Under the pieces are notes generated by a model. It did not search any database and was not told the DNA's origin. It saw only the letters and a list, made by a program, of their open reading frames with translations. Shown in pieces: positions 34,096 to 43,395 of a stretch of 64,000 nt of DNA. The stretch lies in contig NZ_ACZN01000018.1 of NCBI RefSeq assembly GCF_000176135.1, forward strand, positions 434,001 through 498,000. Reading direction: 5' to 3'. Position 1 is the stretch's first letter; each line of letters starts with the position of its first letter. Position numbers and translations under genes: made by a program. This DNA is from Vibrio coralliilyticus ATCC BAA-450 (GTDB lineage Bacteria > Pseudomonadota > Gammaproteobacteria > Enterobacterales > Vibrionaceae).

Positions 34096-36651
34096 CTAAA
34101 CTAACTCGACGTGAAGGATGTCACCCTTCTCTTCTGGATGTTTTTCTGTGTACGTCGCCGGACGATGCTGTTCACGCTCTTGGACAAAGACAACATTGCT
34201 ATCGCGTTCATCTGAGTTTATGAAATGTGCGAAACGTTTTAGCTGAGCTTCGTCGTTGATAGTATCAGTCCATTCACAACGGAACTCTTCTACTAACTTG
34301 GCTACATCGGCTTCCAGTTGTGCATTGATACCAAGTTCGTCGTTGACGATGACTTCTCTCAGGTAATCAACACCACCTTCCAGATTTTCCATCCACACAG
34401 AAGTGCGTTGCAGTGGCGCTGCCGTACGAATGTAGAACATCATGAAACGGTCGATGTATTTGATGAGGGTGTCCTTATCGAGGTCGCTCGCTAGAAGGTC
34501 AGCATGTCTTGGCTTCATTCCGCCATTACCACACACGTACATATTCCAGCCTGCGTCTGTCGCTATGATGCCTAAGTCTTTACCTTGTGCTTCTGCACAT
34601 TCACGCGTACAACCCGATACACCGAATTTCATCTTATGCGGGGTACGGATGCCCTTGTAGCGGTTTTCGATCATCACGCCAAGGCCAACAGAATCTTGAA
34701 CGCCATAACGACACCAAGTTGAGCCTACACAAGTCTTTGCCATGCGAAGCGCTTTGGCATAGGCCTGCCCTGTTTCATAGCCTGCCGCGATCAACTTCTT
34801 CCATATCGCAGGTAGGTCGTCTTTCTGAGCGCCAAATAGACCAATGCGCTGAGCACCAGTAACTTTGGTGTAAAGGTTGTACTCGGCAGCAACTTCAGCC
34901 AATACCTTAAGTGCCTGAGGAGTCACTTCACCACCAGCCATACGAGGAATCACAGAGTAGGTTCCGTCTTTTTGCATGTTGCCGAGGAAGTTGTCGTTGG
35001 TATCGTGGAGTTTGACCAATTCAGGTTTTAGAATGTGCTCACCCCAGCAAGATGCGAGGATTGAGCCTGCTAGTGGCTTACACGCTTCACAGCCGTATCC
35101 CTTACCGTATTTTTCCAACAGCTCATCAAATGTTTTGATTTCTTCAATACGGATAAGGTGGAACAGCTCCTGGCGAGAATAAGCAAAATGCTCACACACA
35201 TCATTTTTTACTTCGACACCTGCTTTGGCTAATTCAGCGTTTAGCACGGATGTCACCAGTGGAATACAACCACCACAACCCGTTCCAGCGCCAGTTACCG
35301 CTTTGATATCACCAATAGTGTGATGGCCTTGAGCCACGGCTTCAGCAATCTTGCCTTTAGTAACATCAAAGCAAGAACAAATAACCGCTGATTCGGGAAG
35401 CGCATCAGCCCCTAGTGTTGGCTTTTCTGCCCCAGCATGAACCGGAAGAATTAGCGTATCTGGATGTTCTGGAAGCTCGATCTCATTGAGTTTAAGCTGC
35501 AGCAAATCACCGTAATCAGATGTGTCACCTACCATCACCGCGCCAAGCAACTTCTTACCGTCTTCAGAAACGATAATTCGCTTGTACACTTCCTGCTCTT
35601 CGTTTTGGTAAACGTAGCTCTTACATCCCGGTGTACGTCCGTTTGCATCACCGATTGAGCCTACTTTGACACCAAGCAGCTTCAGTTTCGCAGACATGTC
35701 CGCGCCTTCAAACTTGCTGTCGTTACCTAATAAGTGGTCAACGGCGACTGTCGCCATCTTGTAACCCGGTGCCACAAGGCCATAAAACGTGCGATTCCAA
35801 GATGCACATTCACCGATAGCATAAACATTTTCATCAGTTGTCTGACAGCAATCATTGATCTCTACACCACCACGTGGTGCTATACCTAACCCCATTTGGC
35901 GAGCAAGTTTGTCTTGAGGGCGAATGCCGGCAGAAAAAACAATAAAGTCCGTCTCTAACTCGCTACCATCAGCGAATCGCATTACGTTTCTTGCTGTTTT
36001 GCCTTCCGGTGCAATCTCCAGGGTGTTTTTACTAACGTGTACCGTTACGCCCATACGTTCAATTTTCTGACGTAATTGATCACCACCAGCCTGATCTAAC
36101 TGCTCAGCCATCAATTTCGGAGCAAACTCCACTACATGAGTTTGCACACCCAATGCTTTCAGTGCACCTGCAGCTTCAAGGCCAAGTAAGCCGCCACCTA
36201 TAACGACACCAACTTTGCTGTTCTTGGCACATGCTTCGATCGCTTTGAGATCTTCGATTGTACGGTAGACAAAACAGTCTTTGCTCTCGTGGCCCTTAAT
36301 TGGTGGAACAAAAGGAAAAGACCCCGTGGCCATGACAAGTTTGTCATACTGAATTTCACGTCCAGTGCTTGAATAAACGGTCTGCTTTTCACGATTGATG
36401 TTGATAGCGCGTTCGCCCATCAAGATGTTGATATTATGCTTTTCGTAAAAGCCTTCCTTTACAAGCGAAAGCTCATCTGCAGTATGATGGGAAAAGTAAG
36501 AAGAGAGATGGACACGGTCATAAGCGACACGAGGTTCTTCACAGAAGACAGATATTTCATATTGAGAAACATCCGTCTTCTCAACGAGGTCTTCTATGTA
36601 ACGGTGCCCGACCATGCCGTTACCTATAATGACCAGCTTCAACTTGCTCAT
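34096..36651 (-). CDS. nirB: NirB, large subunit of NADH-dependent nitrite reductase
   Basis: 851-residue cytoplasmic enzyme reducing nitrite to ammonium with NADH. Domains: FAD/NAD(P)H oxidoreductase (VIIGNGMVGHRYIE at 6, GGGLLGLEAAGAL near 152), a BFD-type 2Fe-2S domain (CSCFDVTKG near 424, then CGGCIP), a ferredoxin-like nitrite/sulfite reductase domain and the siroheme/4Fe-4S site with CVGSTWC and CTREC near 640-680. It heads nirB-nirD-nirC-cobA, with an FNR-like and a NarP-like site upstream. Length is standard. The role is nitrite detoxification and ammonium supply under low oxygen. Confidence 0.97.
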   Translation of the reverse strand: MSKLKLVIIGNGMVGHRYIEDLVEKTDVSQYEISVFCEEPRVAYDRVHLSSYFSHHTADELSLVKEGFYEKHNINILMGERAININREKQTVYSSTGREIQYDKLVMATGSFPFVPPIKGHESKDCFVYRTIEDLKAIEACAKNSKVGVVIGGGLLGLEAAGALKALGVQTHVVEFAPKLMAEQLDQAGGDQLRQKIERMGVTVHVSKNTLEIAPEGKTARNVMRFADGSELETDFIVFSAGIRPQDKLARQMGLGIAPRGGVEINDCCQTTDENVYAIGECASWNRTFYGLVAPGYKMATVAVDHLLGNDSKFEGADMSAKLKLLGVKVGSIGDANGRTPGCKSYVYQNEEQEVYKRIIVSEDGKKLLGAVMVGDTSDYGDLLQLKLNEIELPEHPDTLILPVHAGAEKPTLGADALPESAVICSCFDVTKGKIAEAVAQGHHTIGDIKAVTGAGTGCGGCIPLVTSVLNAELAKAGVEVKNDVCEHFAYSRQELFHLIRIEEIKTFDELLEKYGKGYGCEACKPLAGSILASCWGEHILKPELVKLHDTNDNFLGNMQKDGTYSVIPRMAGGEVTPQALKVLAEVAAEYNLYTKVTGAQRIGLFGAQKDDLPAIWKKLIAAGYETGQAYAKALRMAKTCVGSTWCRYGVQDSVGLGVMIENRYKGIRTPHKMKFGVSGCTRECAEAQGKDLGIIATDAGWNMYVCGNGGMKPRHADLLASDLDKDTLIKYIDRFMMFYIRTAAPLQRTSVWMENLEGGVDYLREVIVNDELGINAQLEADVAKLVEEFRCEWTDTINDEAQLKRFAHFINSDERDSNVVFVQEREQHRPATYTEKHPEEKGDILHVELV

Positions 36652-36716
36652 AGTACTTCCTAAGGGTTAGGTTCTTATCACTATGTGCATTGTTAAATGT
36701 GAAAGAAAATTAATAT

Positions 36717-36730
36717 ATGATGTAAATCAA
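36717..36730 (-). promoter_or_regulatory. FNR box of nirB
   Basis: ATGAT-GTAA-ATCAA differs from TTGAT-N4-ATCAA at one base. Placing its centre at -41.5 puts an AACAAT -10 element at 36689-36694 and transcription start near 36682. Confidence 0.75.
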
Positions 36731-36744
36731 TTACGAAATTGAAC

Positions 36745-36759
36745 TACCCTAAAGGGGTA
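36745..36759 (-). promoter_or_regulatory. NarP/NarL-like site of nirB
   Basis: On the minus strand TACCCCTTTAGGGTA: a consensus heptamer TACCCCT facing an imperfect inverted copy, with one base less spacing than the usual 7-2-7. Its centre is 28.5 bp upstream of the FNR centre, hence near -70. Confidence 0.6.
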
Positions 36760-37042
36760 GGAGCAAGATTTAATCAGCCTATTTATGTATTAAAATTACA
36801 ATAATGAATTCCTAACCCTCTATAAGAGTTAGCAATGTGTACTTTATGTAAACACTTGTTCACAGGAGCTCTGAACGATAAAGCTCGGGTTAACAAATTG
36901 AATACAATTGCAATCGAGCACATATGAATAATTGGAATTAATATCTCAACAAAAAGAAACAACATGTAACAAGGTTATTTTTGCAGCAATTATTTGCGAA
37001 CAGTCAAACTTCGCTGAGCAGTTTGTGAATAGTTACCTCAAA

Positions 37043-37056
37043 TTGATTTAGGTCAT
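37043..37056 (+). promoter_or_regulatory. Possible FNR box upstream of the PAS chemoreceptor
   Basis: TTGAT-TTAG-GTCAT matches TTGAT-N4-ATCAA at eight of ten positions, about 130 bp upstream of the start codon. Confidence 0.4.
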
Positions 37057-37183
37057 TTATAGAACTTTTGCCCTAGGGATAGCATGGCGCGGTAAGTCAA
37101 GGAAAAACCAGAAGTAATTTAGCAAATGGTAATAGACCGCTAGCTGAAATACGCCGCCATACTATTTGAGATAACCAATAAAA

Positions 37184-38728
37184 ATGAACAATCAACAGCT
37201 CAACAAAGACTATTGCGCTAATGCCAATCTAATATCTACCACGGATCGATCCAGCCTTATAACTCATGCCAATCAAGACTTCTGTGATATTGCAGGCTAT
37301 TCAACTGACGAATTAGTGGGCAACCCCCACAATATGGTTCGTCATGATGACATGCCCAAGCAAGCATTCGAACAGATGTGGACCTACCTTAAACAAGGGA
37401 AAAGTTGGATGGGTCTAGTAAAAAATCAATGTAAAGATGAAGCTCACTATTGGGTATCCGCCTTTGTAACTCCCATTAAAAACCCTGACGGTGACATCGT
37501 TGAATATCAGTCGGTTCGTTCTAAGCCCGATTCAGGGCAGGTTGAAAGGGCTGAAGCTCTTTATCGTCGGCTACAACAGAACAAATCTGCAACAAAACCT
37601 AGGCTGCCACTGCACAAACTCACATTAGGCTATTCTACGTTACTGGCATTATTGTCGCTTTTAATGCTGGGTACGACCCCGAGTGTTCTCAGCGCTGCAA
37701 TTACCTTAGTTGCGGCAATGATGACATTTGGCCTCGCGTACCAGTACCGACGCAGTAAAAGCATGGCAGCTCTCGCCCAGCAAGCCTATAGTAACCCATT
37801 GATGGAAAAGCCCTACACCAACCACTTCGATGACTACTCTCAAGTCGAATTAGCGCTGAAAATGAAACAAGCCGAACTGCGAGCAGTGACCGCTAGGGCA
37901 ACGGAAACGTCCGGAGAAATCCTGATTTCAGCAGAAGACGAATTTGGCACGATTCAATCAATCGGACAAAGCCTAGACCAACAATGTCATGAAACGGAGC
38001 AAGTTGCCGCAGCTGTTGAACAACTCACCCATTCTATCAATGAAGTCGCAAGCGGCGCATCTGCTGCTTCAATGCTCGCTGAAGAAGCAGATCACGAATC
38101 TGAAAAAGGGCTAAGCAGCATACATTCCACCATTGCGGAAGTGACTGCTCTTGAAGCTGAGCTGGCGCAAGCACAGACAATCATTAATCAGCTATCTCAA
38201 GACAGCCAAAAGATCGACAGCATTTTAGAGGTCATCACTGCTATTTCAGAACAAACGAATCTACTTGCCCTAAATGCCGCTATCGAAGCAGCGCGAGCGG
38301 GAGAAGCTGGCCGCGGATTTGCTGTAGTCGCGGATGAAGTGCGAAATCTGGCGTCCAAAACCGGTTCCTCTGCAAGTGAAATTCATACCATGATTCGCCA
38401 GCTTCAGGAAACGGCCGAAAGTGCAGTAGGTGCAATGGAAAAAGGTATTGCTCTTTCAAGCCGCTGCAAGCACCGTGCGGATGAAACGGGTGATGTTCTC
38501 AGCACGATTTCAGACAAATTGAATCAAGTGACCGACAGCAGCATCCAAATCGCCACTGCGGTCGAGCAACAGGCGAGCGTTACGCAAGAGATCAACCGCA
38601 ACATCATCAACATCAAACAACTCGCCGATGACACTTCCCAAACGTCACAATCTTCAATCGAACGAACCAGCCATTTGGTTAACAACCTGGAAGGTCTGGA
38701 ACGTTTAATGAAACAGTTCCAGAAATAA
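37184..38728 (+). CDS. Aer-like methyl-accepting chemotaxis protein with N-terminal PAS domain
   Basis: 514-residue chemoreceptor. The PAS domain (about 15-115: ISTTDRSSLITHANQDFCDIAGY, HNMVRHDDMP) is of the Aer type that binds FAD and reports redox or oxygen state from the cytoplasm. A hydrophobic hairpin (about 145-190) anchors it, with no periplasmic sensor domain. The C-terminal signalling domain carries the invariant tip EQTNLLALNAAIEAARAGE (about 357-375) and GRGFAVVADEVRNLA. The C-terminus lacks a CheR-docking pentapeptide. It is divergent from nirB, which suggests a link to electron-acceptor taxis. The cofactor is inferred. Confidence 0.93.
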   Translation: MNNQQLNKDYCANANLISTTDRSSLITHANQDFCDIAGYSTDELVGNPHNMVRHDDMPKQAFEQMWTYLKQGKSWMGLVKNQCKDEAHYWVSAFVTPIKNPDGDIVEYQSVRSKPDSGQVERAEALYRRLQQNKSATKPRLPLHKLTLGYSTLLALLSLLMLGTTPSVLSAAITLVAAMMTFGLAYQYRRSKSMAALAQQAYSNPLMEKPYTNHFDDYSQVELALKMKQAELRAVTARATETSGEILISAEDEFGTIQSIGQSLDQQCHETEQVAAAVEQLTHSINEVASGASAASMLAEEADHESEKGLSSIHSTIAEVTALEAELAQAQTIINQLSQDSQKIDSILEVITAISEQTNLLALNAAIEAARAGEAGRGFAVVADEVRNLASKTGSSASEIHTMIRQLQETAESAVGAMEKGIALSSRCKHRADETGDVLSTISDKLNQVTDSSIQIATAVEQQASVTQEINRNIINIKQLADDTSQTSQSSIERTSHLVNNLEGLERLMKQFQK

Positions 38729-38732
38729 TTGG

Positions 38733-38753
38733 AGAGCCTTCGGGCTCTTTTTC
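38733..38753 (+). terminator. Terminator after the chemoreceptor gene
   Basis: AGAGCC-TTCG-GGCTCT followed by TTTTTC: a short stem with a stable tetraloop and a T-run. Confidence 0.85.
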
Positions 38754-39176
38754 TTCTCCATCATCCAGCCCTGATAACTACAAAAAGATCACTAAAATAA
38801 GGTCAAATCTGTTTAACAATCTTATCAATGATACAGGCTTAGGCCTATTAGGGCTCAGAAGTGGTATTTCTCTACATTTTGTCGCATTTTTGTGACTTTA
38901 AATACGAAATCAAAACCATTAATAAAAGTGATACTAGTTCCACTATTTGATAATTTTCTGATTAAGTATAGACTGGTAAAAAGATGATATAAATTGACTA
39001 TTTCTTATACATTACATTAACTTGCGCACATAATACCTGTATAGTTTTAATACGCTGTATCATTTATAGTCTTTAAAGTGTGATCCTTGTTCAGTCTTAT
39101 GCTTGATTCCCCATACGAAAAGCATACTATTGTCTGATATTCATACTTAGGCATATTCCTACAAAGGCTACTCAAG
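38754..39176. other. Upstream region of the diguanylate cyclase gene
   Basis: About 420 bp, A+T rich, with no gene. A possible sigma-70 promoter is TTAACT (39017-39022), 17 bp, TATAGT (39040-39045), leaving a 5' UTR of roughly 125 nt. Nothing else is recognised. Confidence 0.4.
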
Positions 39177-40220
39177 ATGGAGCTTGACATATTTAACCCT
39201 TCCAGACAGTTACGTCGAGCAGTCTTGTTCTGGCTAAGTATGCTTCTTGCCCTGATGTCATTGATTATTGCCACTCTTAATGTGTTTTTTGGCGTTTATC
39301 ACCTCTTGGCGATCATTCAGAGTCTTTTTTGTAGCTTTTCTCTCTATGTCGCTTTCAATAGCTACCGAAGCACTGCTTCCCTTTTACTCTCAAACTGCTA
39401 CGTCTATAGCATCATAGGTTTGGTTTATTTCACGACGCTGGCATACCCGATAGAGAATGGTTTGTTCCTCTGGAGTTTCCTCTACCCGGTTCTGTTTTAC
39501 CTTATTCTGGGTAAACGGTATGGATTTGTTGCGACCATGATGGGCTTCATTAGCCAGCTATTCCTTGTGGTTGATAAATCGTTCGTCGATGGTGTTGTCA
39601 GCTATTTTGAGCTCATCGTTAATTTTGCCCTCGCCTATCTGAGTGTCTGGCTCGCCAGCCACATTCTCGAGGTCAAGCGTAAAACATCAGAAGCATCACT
39701 GGGGCAGCTTGCTTCACGTGATGCTCTCACTAGTGTCTATAACCGCCACGCTTTAATTCATAACTTTGACCGCTACCGACAAGAAAGTGAAACACTACCT
39801 TTGTCGCTTCTGGTTTTGGACTTGGATTACTTTAAACAGGTCAATGACGAATTCGGCCATGACATTGGTGATAAGGTGCTAGTTCAGACAGCAGCACTCA
39901 TTGATGGATTAAGCGATGAACACTTGGTGTATCGCATTGGTGGAGAAGAATTCTGCATTGCTTTACACAACACTAATATTCAACATGCCATGATTAAGGC
40001 TGAACAAATCCGAATGGCGATTGAACGCTACCGATTCAACAGCAATGAGCAGCCAATATCTCTCACGGCGAGTATTGGGATTTATCAGTGTGATCTCTAC
40101 AACGATCTCGAAAGCGTACTGAAAGAAGCAGATAAAGAGCTTTATAAGGCTAAGAAGAACGGGCGTAACCAAGTCATGGTATGCAATCAAAAAGAGCAGG
40201 CCATAATGACCTGCTCTTGA
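39177..40220 (+). CDS. Membrane diguanylate cyclase (GGDEF)
   Basis: 347-residue protein: about five to six membrane segments in the first 165 residues, a short linker, then a GGDEF domain (about 180-340). The active site reads IGGEEF near 254, catalytically competent, and the metal-binding VLDLDYFKQVNDEFGHDIGD block is intact. No RxxD inhibitory site is evident at the usual place. It makes cyclic di-GMP from GTP in response to an unknown membrane signal. It appears monocistronic, with a hairpin formed by its last codons (GAGCAGG with CCTGCTC). Confidence 0.93.
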   Translation: MELDIFNPSRQLRRAVLFWLSMLLALMSLIIATLNVFFGVYHLLAIIQSLFCSFSLYVAFNSYRSTASLLLSNCYVYSIIGLVYFTTLAYPIENGLFLWSFLYPVLFYLILGKRYGFVATMMGFISQLFLVVDKSFVDGVVSYFELIVNFALAYLSVWLASHILEVKRKTSEASLGQLASRDALTSVYNRHALIHNFDRYRQESETLPLSLLVLDLDYFKQVNDEFGHDIGDKVLVQTAALIDGLSDEHLVYRIGGEEFCIALHNTNIQHAMIKAEQIRMAIERYRFNSNEQPISLTASIGIYQCDLYNDLESVLKEADKELYKAKKNGRNQVMVCNQKEQAIMTCS

Positions 40221-40239
40221 TAACAGTTACTTTTAGTCA

Positions 40240-40905
40240 TTAGCCTTCTGAGTCATCTTCATCAAATACAACATTGTAGTTTTCTGTATAAGTACACTGA
40301 GGTTGTCGGCTACAGGTAAAGAAACGACGACCTTTGAACTCCCCTTGAGAAGCAGTCTTAATCACCATAGGGCTGCCACAACGCTTACAGAAACGTATCT
40401 CTTTCTCTGGTTCGATCAAATCGATATGAGACGCCAGAAGACGACGCAACTTGCCAACCTGATAGCTGTGTTTAACGGAAGTGCCGATTAAGGGAATGCC
40501 TGACGACTTACACACGTGCATTAATAGCTTTTGGCGTTCTATTTTGCCTTTATCAAGTGTCCTGCCATCATCCAGTTCGATTGCTACACGAACCTGAAGT
40601 GTACGCGGGTCGCAAACCACGTAATCAAAGTAACTCTTAGCGATGCGGTTATTGGCGATAAACCACTGCTTTTTATCAGTAGCCAGTGGGGCAACAATAT
40701 TTGCCATGTTTACTTTAGCCATGACAATGCCATGCTGGCCTACAGCAGTCATCAGAGCATTGTAAAATGCCGATTCCTGCATATTCATCAAGGGGCCTTT
40801 TTTCTTATAGACACTGTCTTTTAACTCATCTTGTTTCAAATAACGTTTTTGCACAAAGACAAAAAATAAAACCAACAAAACAACAACGATGAAAACACTT
40901 TCCAT
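40240..40905 (-). CDS. DUF2726 protein with C-terminal zinc ribbon, membrane-anchored
   Basis: 221-residue protein. One N-terminal membrane helix (3-20, VFIVVVLLVLFFVFV) is followed by a DUF2726 domain of restriction-endonuclease-like character (FDYVVCDPRTLQVRVAIELDDGRT near 92-115) and a topoisomerase-type zinc ribbon (CKRCGSPMV, then TCSRQPQC near 177-204). A nuclease or DNA-binding role is plausible from both domains, but no function is established. It is convergent with the diguanylate cyclase gene and stands alone. Confidence 0.85.
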   Translation of the reverse strand: MESVFIVVVLLVLFFVFVQKRYLKQDELKDSVYKKKGPLMNMQESAFYNALMTAVGQHGIVMAKVNMANIVAPLATDKKQWFIANNRIAKSYFDYVVCDPRTLQVRVAIELDDGRTLDKGKIERQKLLMHVCKSSGIPLIGTSVKHSYQVGKLRRLLASHIDLIEPEKEIRFCKRCGSPMVIKTASQGEFKGRRFFTCSRQPQCTYTENYNVVFDEDDSEG

Positions 40906-41002
40906 TTCGCTTTATCTACTCCACCACTTAGGAAATGTATGAAACTCTTAAAGAATTTATACGCTAACTTAGGGGATATGTCAGTGTTTATGTAGGAATG
41001 GC

Positions 41003-41809
41003 TTATTGTTTGTGGGATCCAGCCTCGGGTAAAGCCAGATTGATCACCACCCGATCATCGGGTTTAATTTGTTCATACGTCTGCTGCCAGTACTTACGTA
41101 CCAATCGATCTATCAGGCCACTGTTTTTGGCCTGCTTTAACGCTTGCTCCAAAATCTGGCGATAACCCGCAGCTTCATCAGATAGATAGAAATAAAAGTC
41201 TTTCTCGTAATTTAAAAGTAGGCGTTGTTCTATCGCTAGGTGGGGGTTTTGTGCTGCTTCTCCTAGAATTTCGGTCATCCCTCTCGGGAAGTAGTTCACA
41301 TCGCCTTTTGGAGTGAGTTTGGAGTATAGTGCCCTCCACTCACCATCTTCTAAATGCACAGGCAATTGATTAGCCTGCCAAATCGCCACATCATACCATT
41401 GCATTCCCATCCCTGCGATCAGACCTGAATCCTGCAAGTCTTTCAAGCTCCTGATAGTGTTAAACTCATTCTGCAATTGAGGTGGAATGAGCAACACACG
41501 TTTACCTATCAAACCATTGGTTAGCGGCACCTTGACTGGTACATACTGCTGATTTCTTTTTTCTGTCTCAATCAGCCAAGTTAAAGACAGCTGATTACTT
41601 TCAACCATTTTAGTCGCACGCTTTTGAGGAATATGATCTTGAGGAACTGATATTGTGACCGTGTAACCTGCATCGCCTAATGCTCTGTAAAGCAACTCAT
41701 GATAGAAGACATGACCGCCATCCATCTGAGATGGCAAAGTAAGTTCAATTTCATTTTTTGCAAAAACGTGCTGGCACATCATGCACAGCAAAATGACGAT
41801 TATACGCAT
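41003..41809 (-). CDS. Orphan periplasmic solute-binding protein (type 2 PBP fold)
   Basis: 268-residue protein with a signal peptide (MRIIVILLCMMCQHVFA) and a bacterial extracellular solute-binding fold (LPSQMDGGHVFYHELLYRALGDAGYTV; later LIAGMGMQWYDVAIWQANQLPVH). There is no permease or ATPase nearby. The start at 41809 is preceded by AGGAAG; a longer reading from 41839 adds ten residues ahead of the signal. It follows a second binding-protein gene by 36 bp and, further up, a DcuS-type kinase, so it may act as a co-sensor instead of a transporter part. Confidence 0.8.
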   Translation of the reverse strand: MRIIVILLCMMCQHVFAKNEIELTLPSQMDGGHVFYHELLYRALGDAGYTVTISVPQDHIPQKRATKMVESNQLSLTWLIETEKRNQQYVPVKVPLTNGLIGKRVLLIPPQLQNEFNTIRSLKDLQDSGLIAGMGMQWYDVAIWQANQLPVHLEDGEWRALYSKLTPKGDVNYFPRGMTEILGEAAQNPHLAIEQRLLLNYEKDFYFYLSDEAAGYRQILEQALKQAKNSGLIDRLVRKYWQQTYEQIKPDDRVVINLALPEAGSHKQ

Positions 41810-41845
41810 ACCGCCGCTTCCTGATTTGATTTCAACCAAAGTGCT

Positions 41846-42607
41846 TTAGCGATAGGTATCAACAATCTCCTGATACTTAGACATACCCGCTTCACCGATG
41901 GTATTTTTCATTTCATCGATACCGCGTTGTAGCTTCTCAGTTAATTTTTCATCTACCGCTAAATTAAAAGCATAGTAGAGTTCCCCTTCTCTGAGCACAA
42001 ACACTGCCTCAAAATCGCTGGTGTCGTATCCGATTTGCTTTATCCACCACTTAGCGACGTTTTCTTCATATGCCCAAAGATCAATACGCCCTTTAGCCAG
42101 TTGCTGAGCTAAAGTCTCAGCGACAGAGTTCTCCTGCATTGAATCTCTCGGCACGCCAAGCTCTAACATCAGCTGTTCTCCCACGTCGTCCCTAATGACT
42201 CCAATCCGATATTGAGCAAAGTCGATTGTGTTCTCGATACTGATTTGACGGGACTTTTTCGCCATAACGACGATCCGCGTTTCACTCAAAGGCCCCACCC
42301 ATTGGAATAGGTGTTCACGCAATCTTGTCCTAGTAGTCGAAAACAGTACCGCATCAGGCTTAATCAGTGTGGTTCGGTATGCCCTAGCCCACGGCTGAAC
42401 CTTGATATCTTCTTTCTTGATTTCTATCCCCTCAGATTTAGCAGCAGCAATCAGCAAATCGATCGAAATGCCTTTTGTCTCGCCATCTTGGGTAAAGTTG
42501 TATGGTGGGTACTCTTCGGTCAAAAACTGAAGTTCATTGAGCTCTATCGCTCCAATCGGAAATGAAAACAACAAGAGCGATAGAGACAGGCTGAGTAAAG
42601 ATTTCAT
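41846..42607 (-). CDS. Orphan periplasmic amino-acid-type binding protein (SBP_bac_3)
   Basis: 253-residue protein with a signal peptide (MKSLLSLSLSLLLFSFPIGA) and the amino-acid-binding family core: FLTEEYPPYNFTQDGETKGISIDLLIAAAK (split near 28-57), VQPWARAYR, and the second lobe with YRIGVIRDDVGEQLML. The YPPYNF opening is characteristic of this class. I use the ATG at 42607 behind GAGGTGG; the GTG two codons earlier is less likely. It lies between the two-component genes and the other binding protein, all leftward. Confidence 0.85.
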   Translation of the reverse strand: MKSLLSLSLSLLLFSFPIGAIELNELQFLTEEYPPYNFTQDGETKGISIDLLIAAAKSEGIEIKKEDIKVQPWARAYRTTLIKPDAVLFSTTRTRLREHLFQWVGPLSETRIVVMAKKSRQISIENTIDFAQYRIGVIRDDVGEQLMLELGVPRDSMQENSVAETLAQQLAKGRIDLWAYEENVAKWWIKQIGYDTSDFEAVFVLREGELYYAFNLAVDEKLTEKLQRGIDEMKNTIGEAGMSKYQEIVDTYR

Positions 42608-42714
42608 AGCCACCTCTAACAGTAAATAGTGTTACATCTATCAATAAACTGTAGAGGTGGATGCAAAATACGTCTAGGTAATTTGGGGGAGAATTATCTA
42701 ATCGAAAGTTGTAG

Positions 42715-43395
42715 TTACGATCGCTTGTAGCAGCGTTCAGGTCTTCCGACCGTGCCGTAGTTAAGATCAGCCACTAGTTCACCAGAGCTGATAAGGTATT
42801 CTAGATAGCGTCTAGCTGTTGTACGGCTCGCACCAATGCGTTCTCCTGCTTCATCTGCTGTGATACTTTCTGCACCAGAAAACAACGCACGTATTTTGTC
42901 GAGAGTGACACTGTCGATACCCTTAGGCAACCTTTGAACACTGGATTCTGCAGTAGATGGGCTCTGTAGCATCTTGTCCACCAAATTTTGGTCAAGATCC
43001 GAAGCGCTCGTGAACTGATGCTTTTGTACTACGTATTTCTTCAATGCTGCTTCCAGCCTTGGGAATACAACAGGCTTAAGTAGATAGTCGACAACACCAC
43101 CACGCATCGCCTGTTGCAGTGTATCGACATCACGAGCTGCGGTAATAAGAATGACATCGCAGCTTTGGTTGCGGGCACGCAGTTCCTGTAAAAGCTCCAA
43201 CCCTGTTCCATCCGGAAGATACACATCAAGTAACAGGAGATCTGGGTTCAACACATCAAGCTGTATCTCAGCTTCGACTTTCGTAGTGGCAATCCCGATA
43301 ACCTCATAGCCTTCCATCTGTTCCAGATAACGTTGATGTAATTGAGCAATGTTGAGATCGTCTTCAATAATCATCACTCGTGTTACGGATGTCAT
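42715..43395 (-). CDS. CitB/DcuR-family response regulator
   Basis: 226-residue regulator. Receiver domain with phospho-acceptor D57 in LLLLDVYLPDGTG and LLKPVVFPR, a linker, then a C-terminal helix-turn-helix (SITADEAGERIGASRTTARRYLEYLISSGE) typical of the CitB/DcuR/DpiA group. The kinase gene overlaps its start by 4 bp (ATGA), so the pair is coupled. This group usually controls uptake and metabolism of citrate, C4-dicarboxylates or related acids, but no such transporter is next to it. Confidence 0.9.
   Translation of the reverse strand: MTSVTRVMIIEDDLNIAQLHQRYLEQMEGYEVIGIATTKVEAEIQLDVLNPDLLLLDVYLPDGTGLELLQELRARNQSCDVILITAARDVDTLQQAMRGGVVDYLLKPVVFPRLEAALKKYVVQKHQFTSASDLDQNLVDKMLQSPSTAESSVQRLPKGIDSVTLDKIRALFSGAESITADEAGERIGASRTTARRYLEYLISSGELVADLNYGTVGRPERCYKRS

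Larger units (their letters stand above)
36652..37183. other. Divergent control region between nirB and the PAS chemoreceptor
   Basis: No credible gene. It contains the nirB FNR and NarP sites near its left end and a weaker FNR-like site at 37043-37056 near the chemoreceptor. The central part is A+T rich and shows no other recognisable element. Confidence 0.6.
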
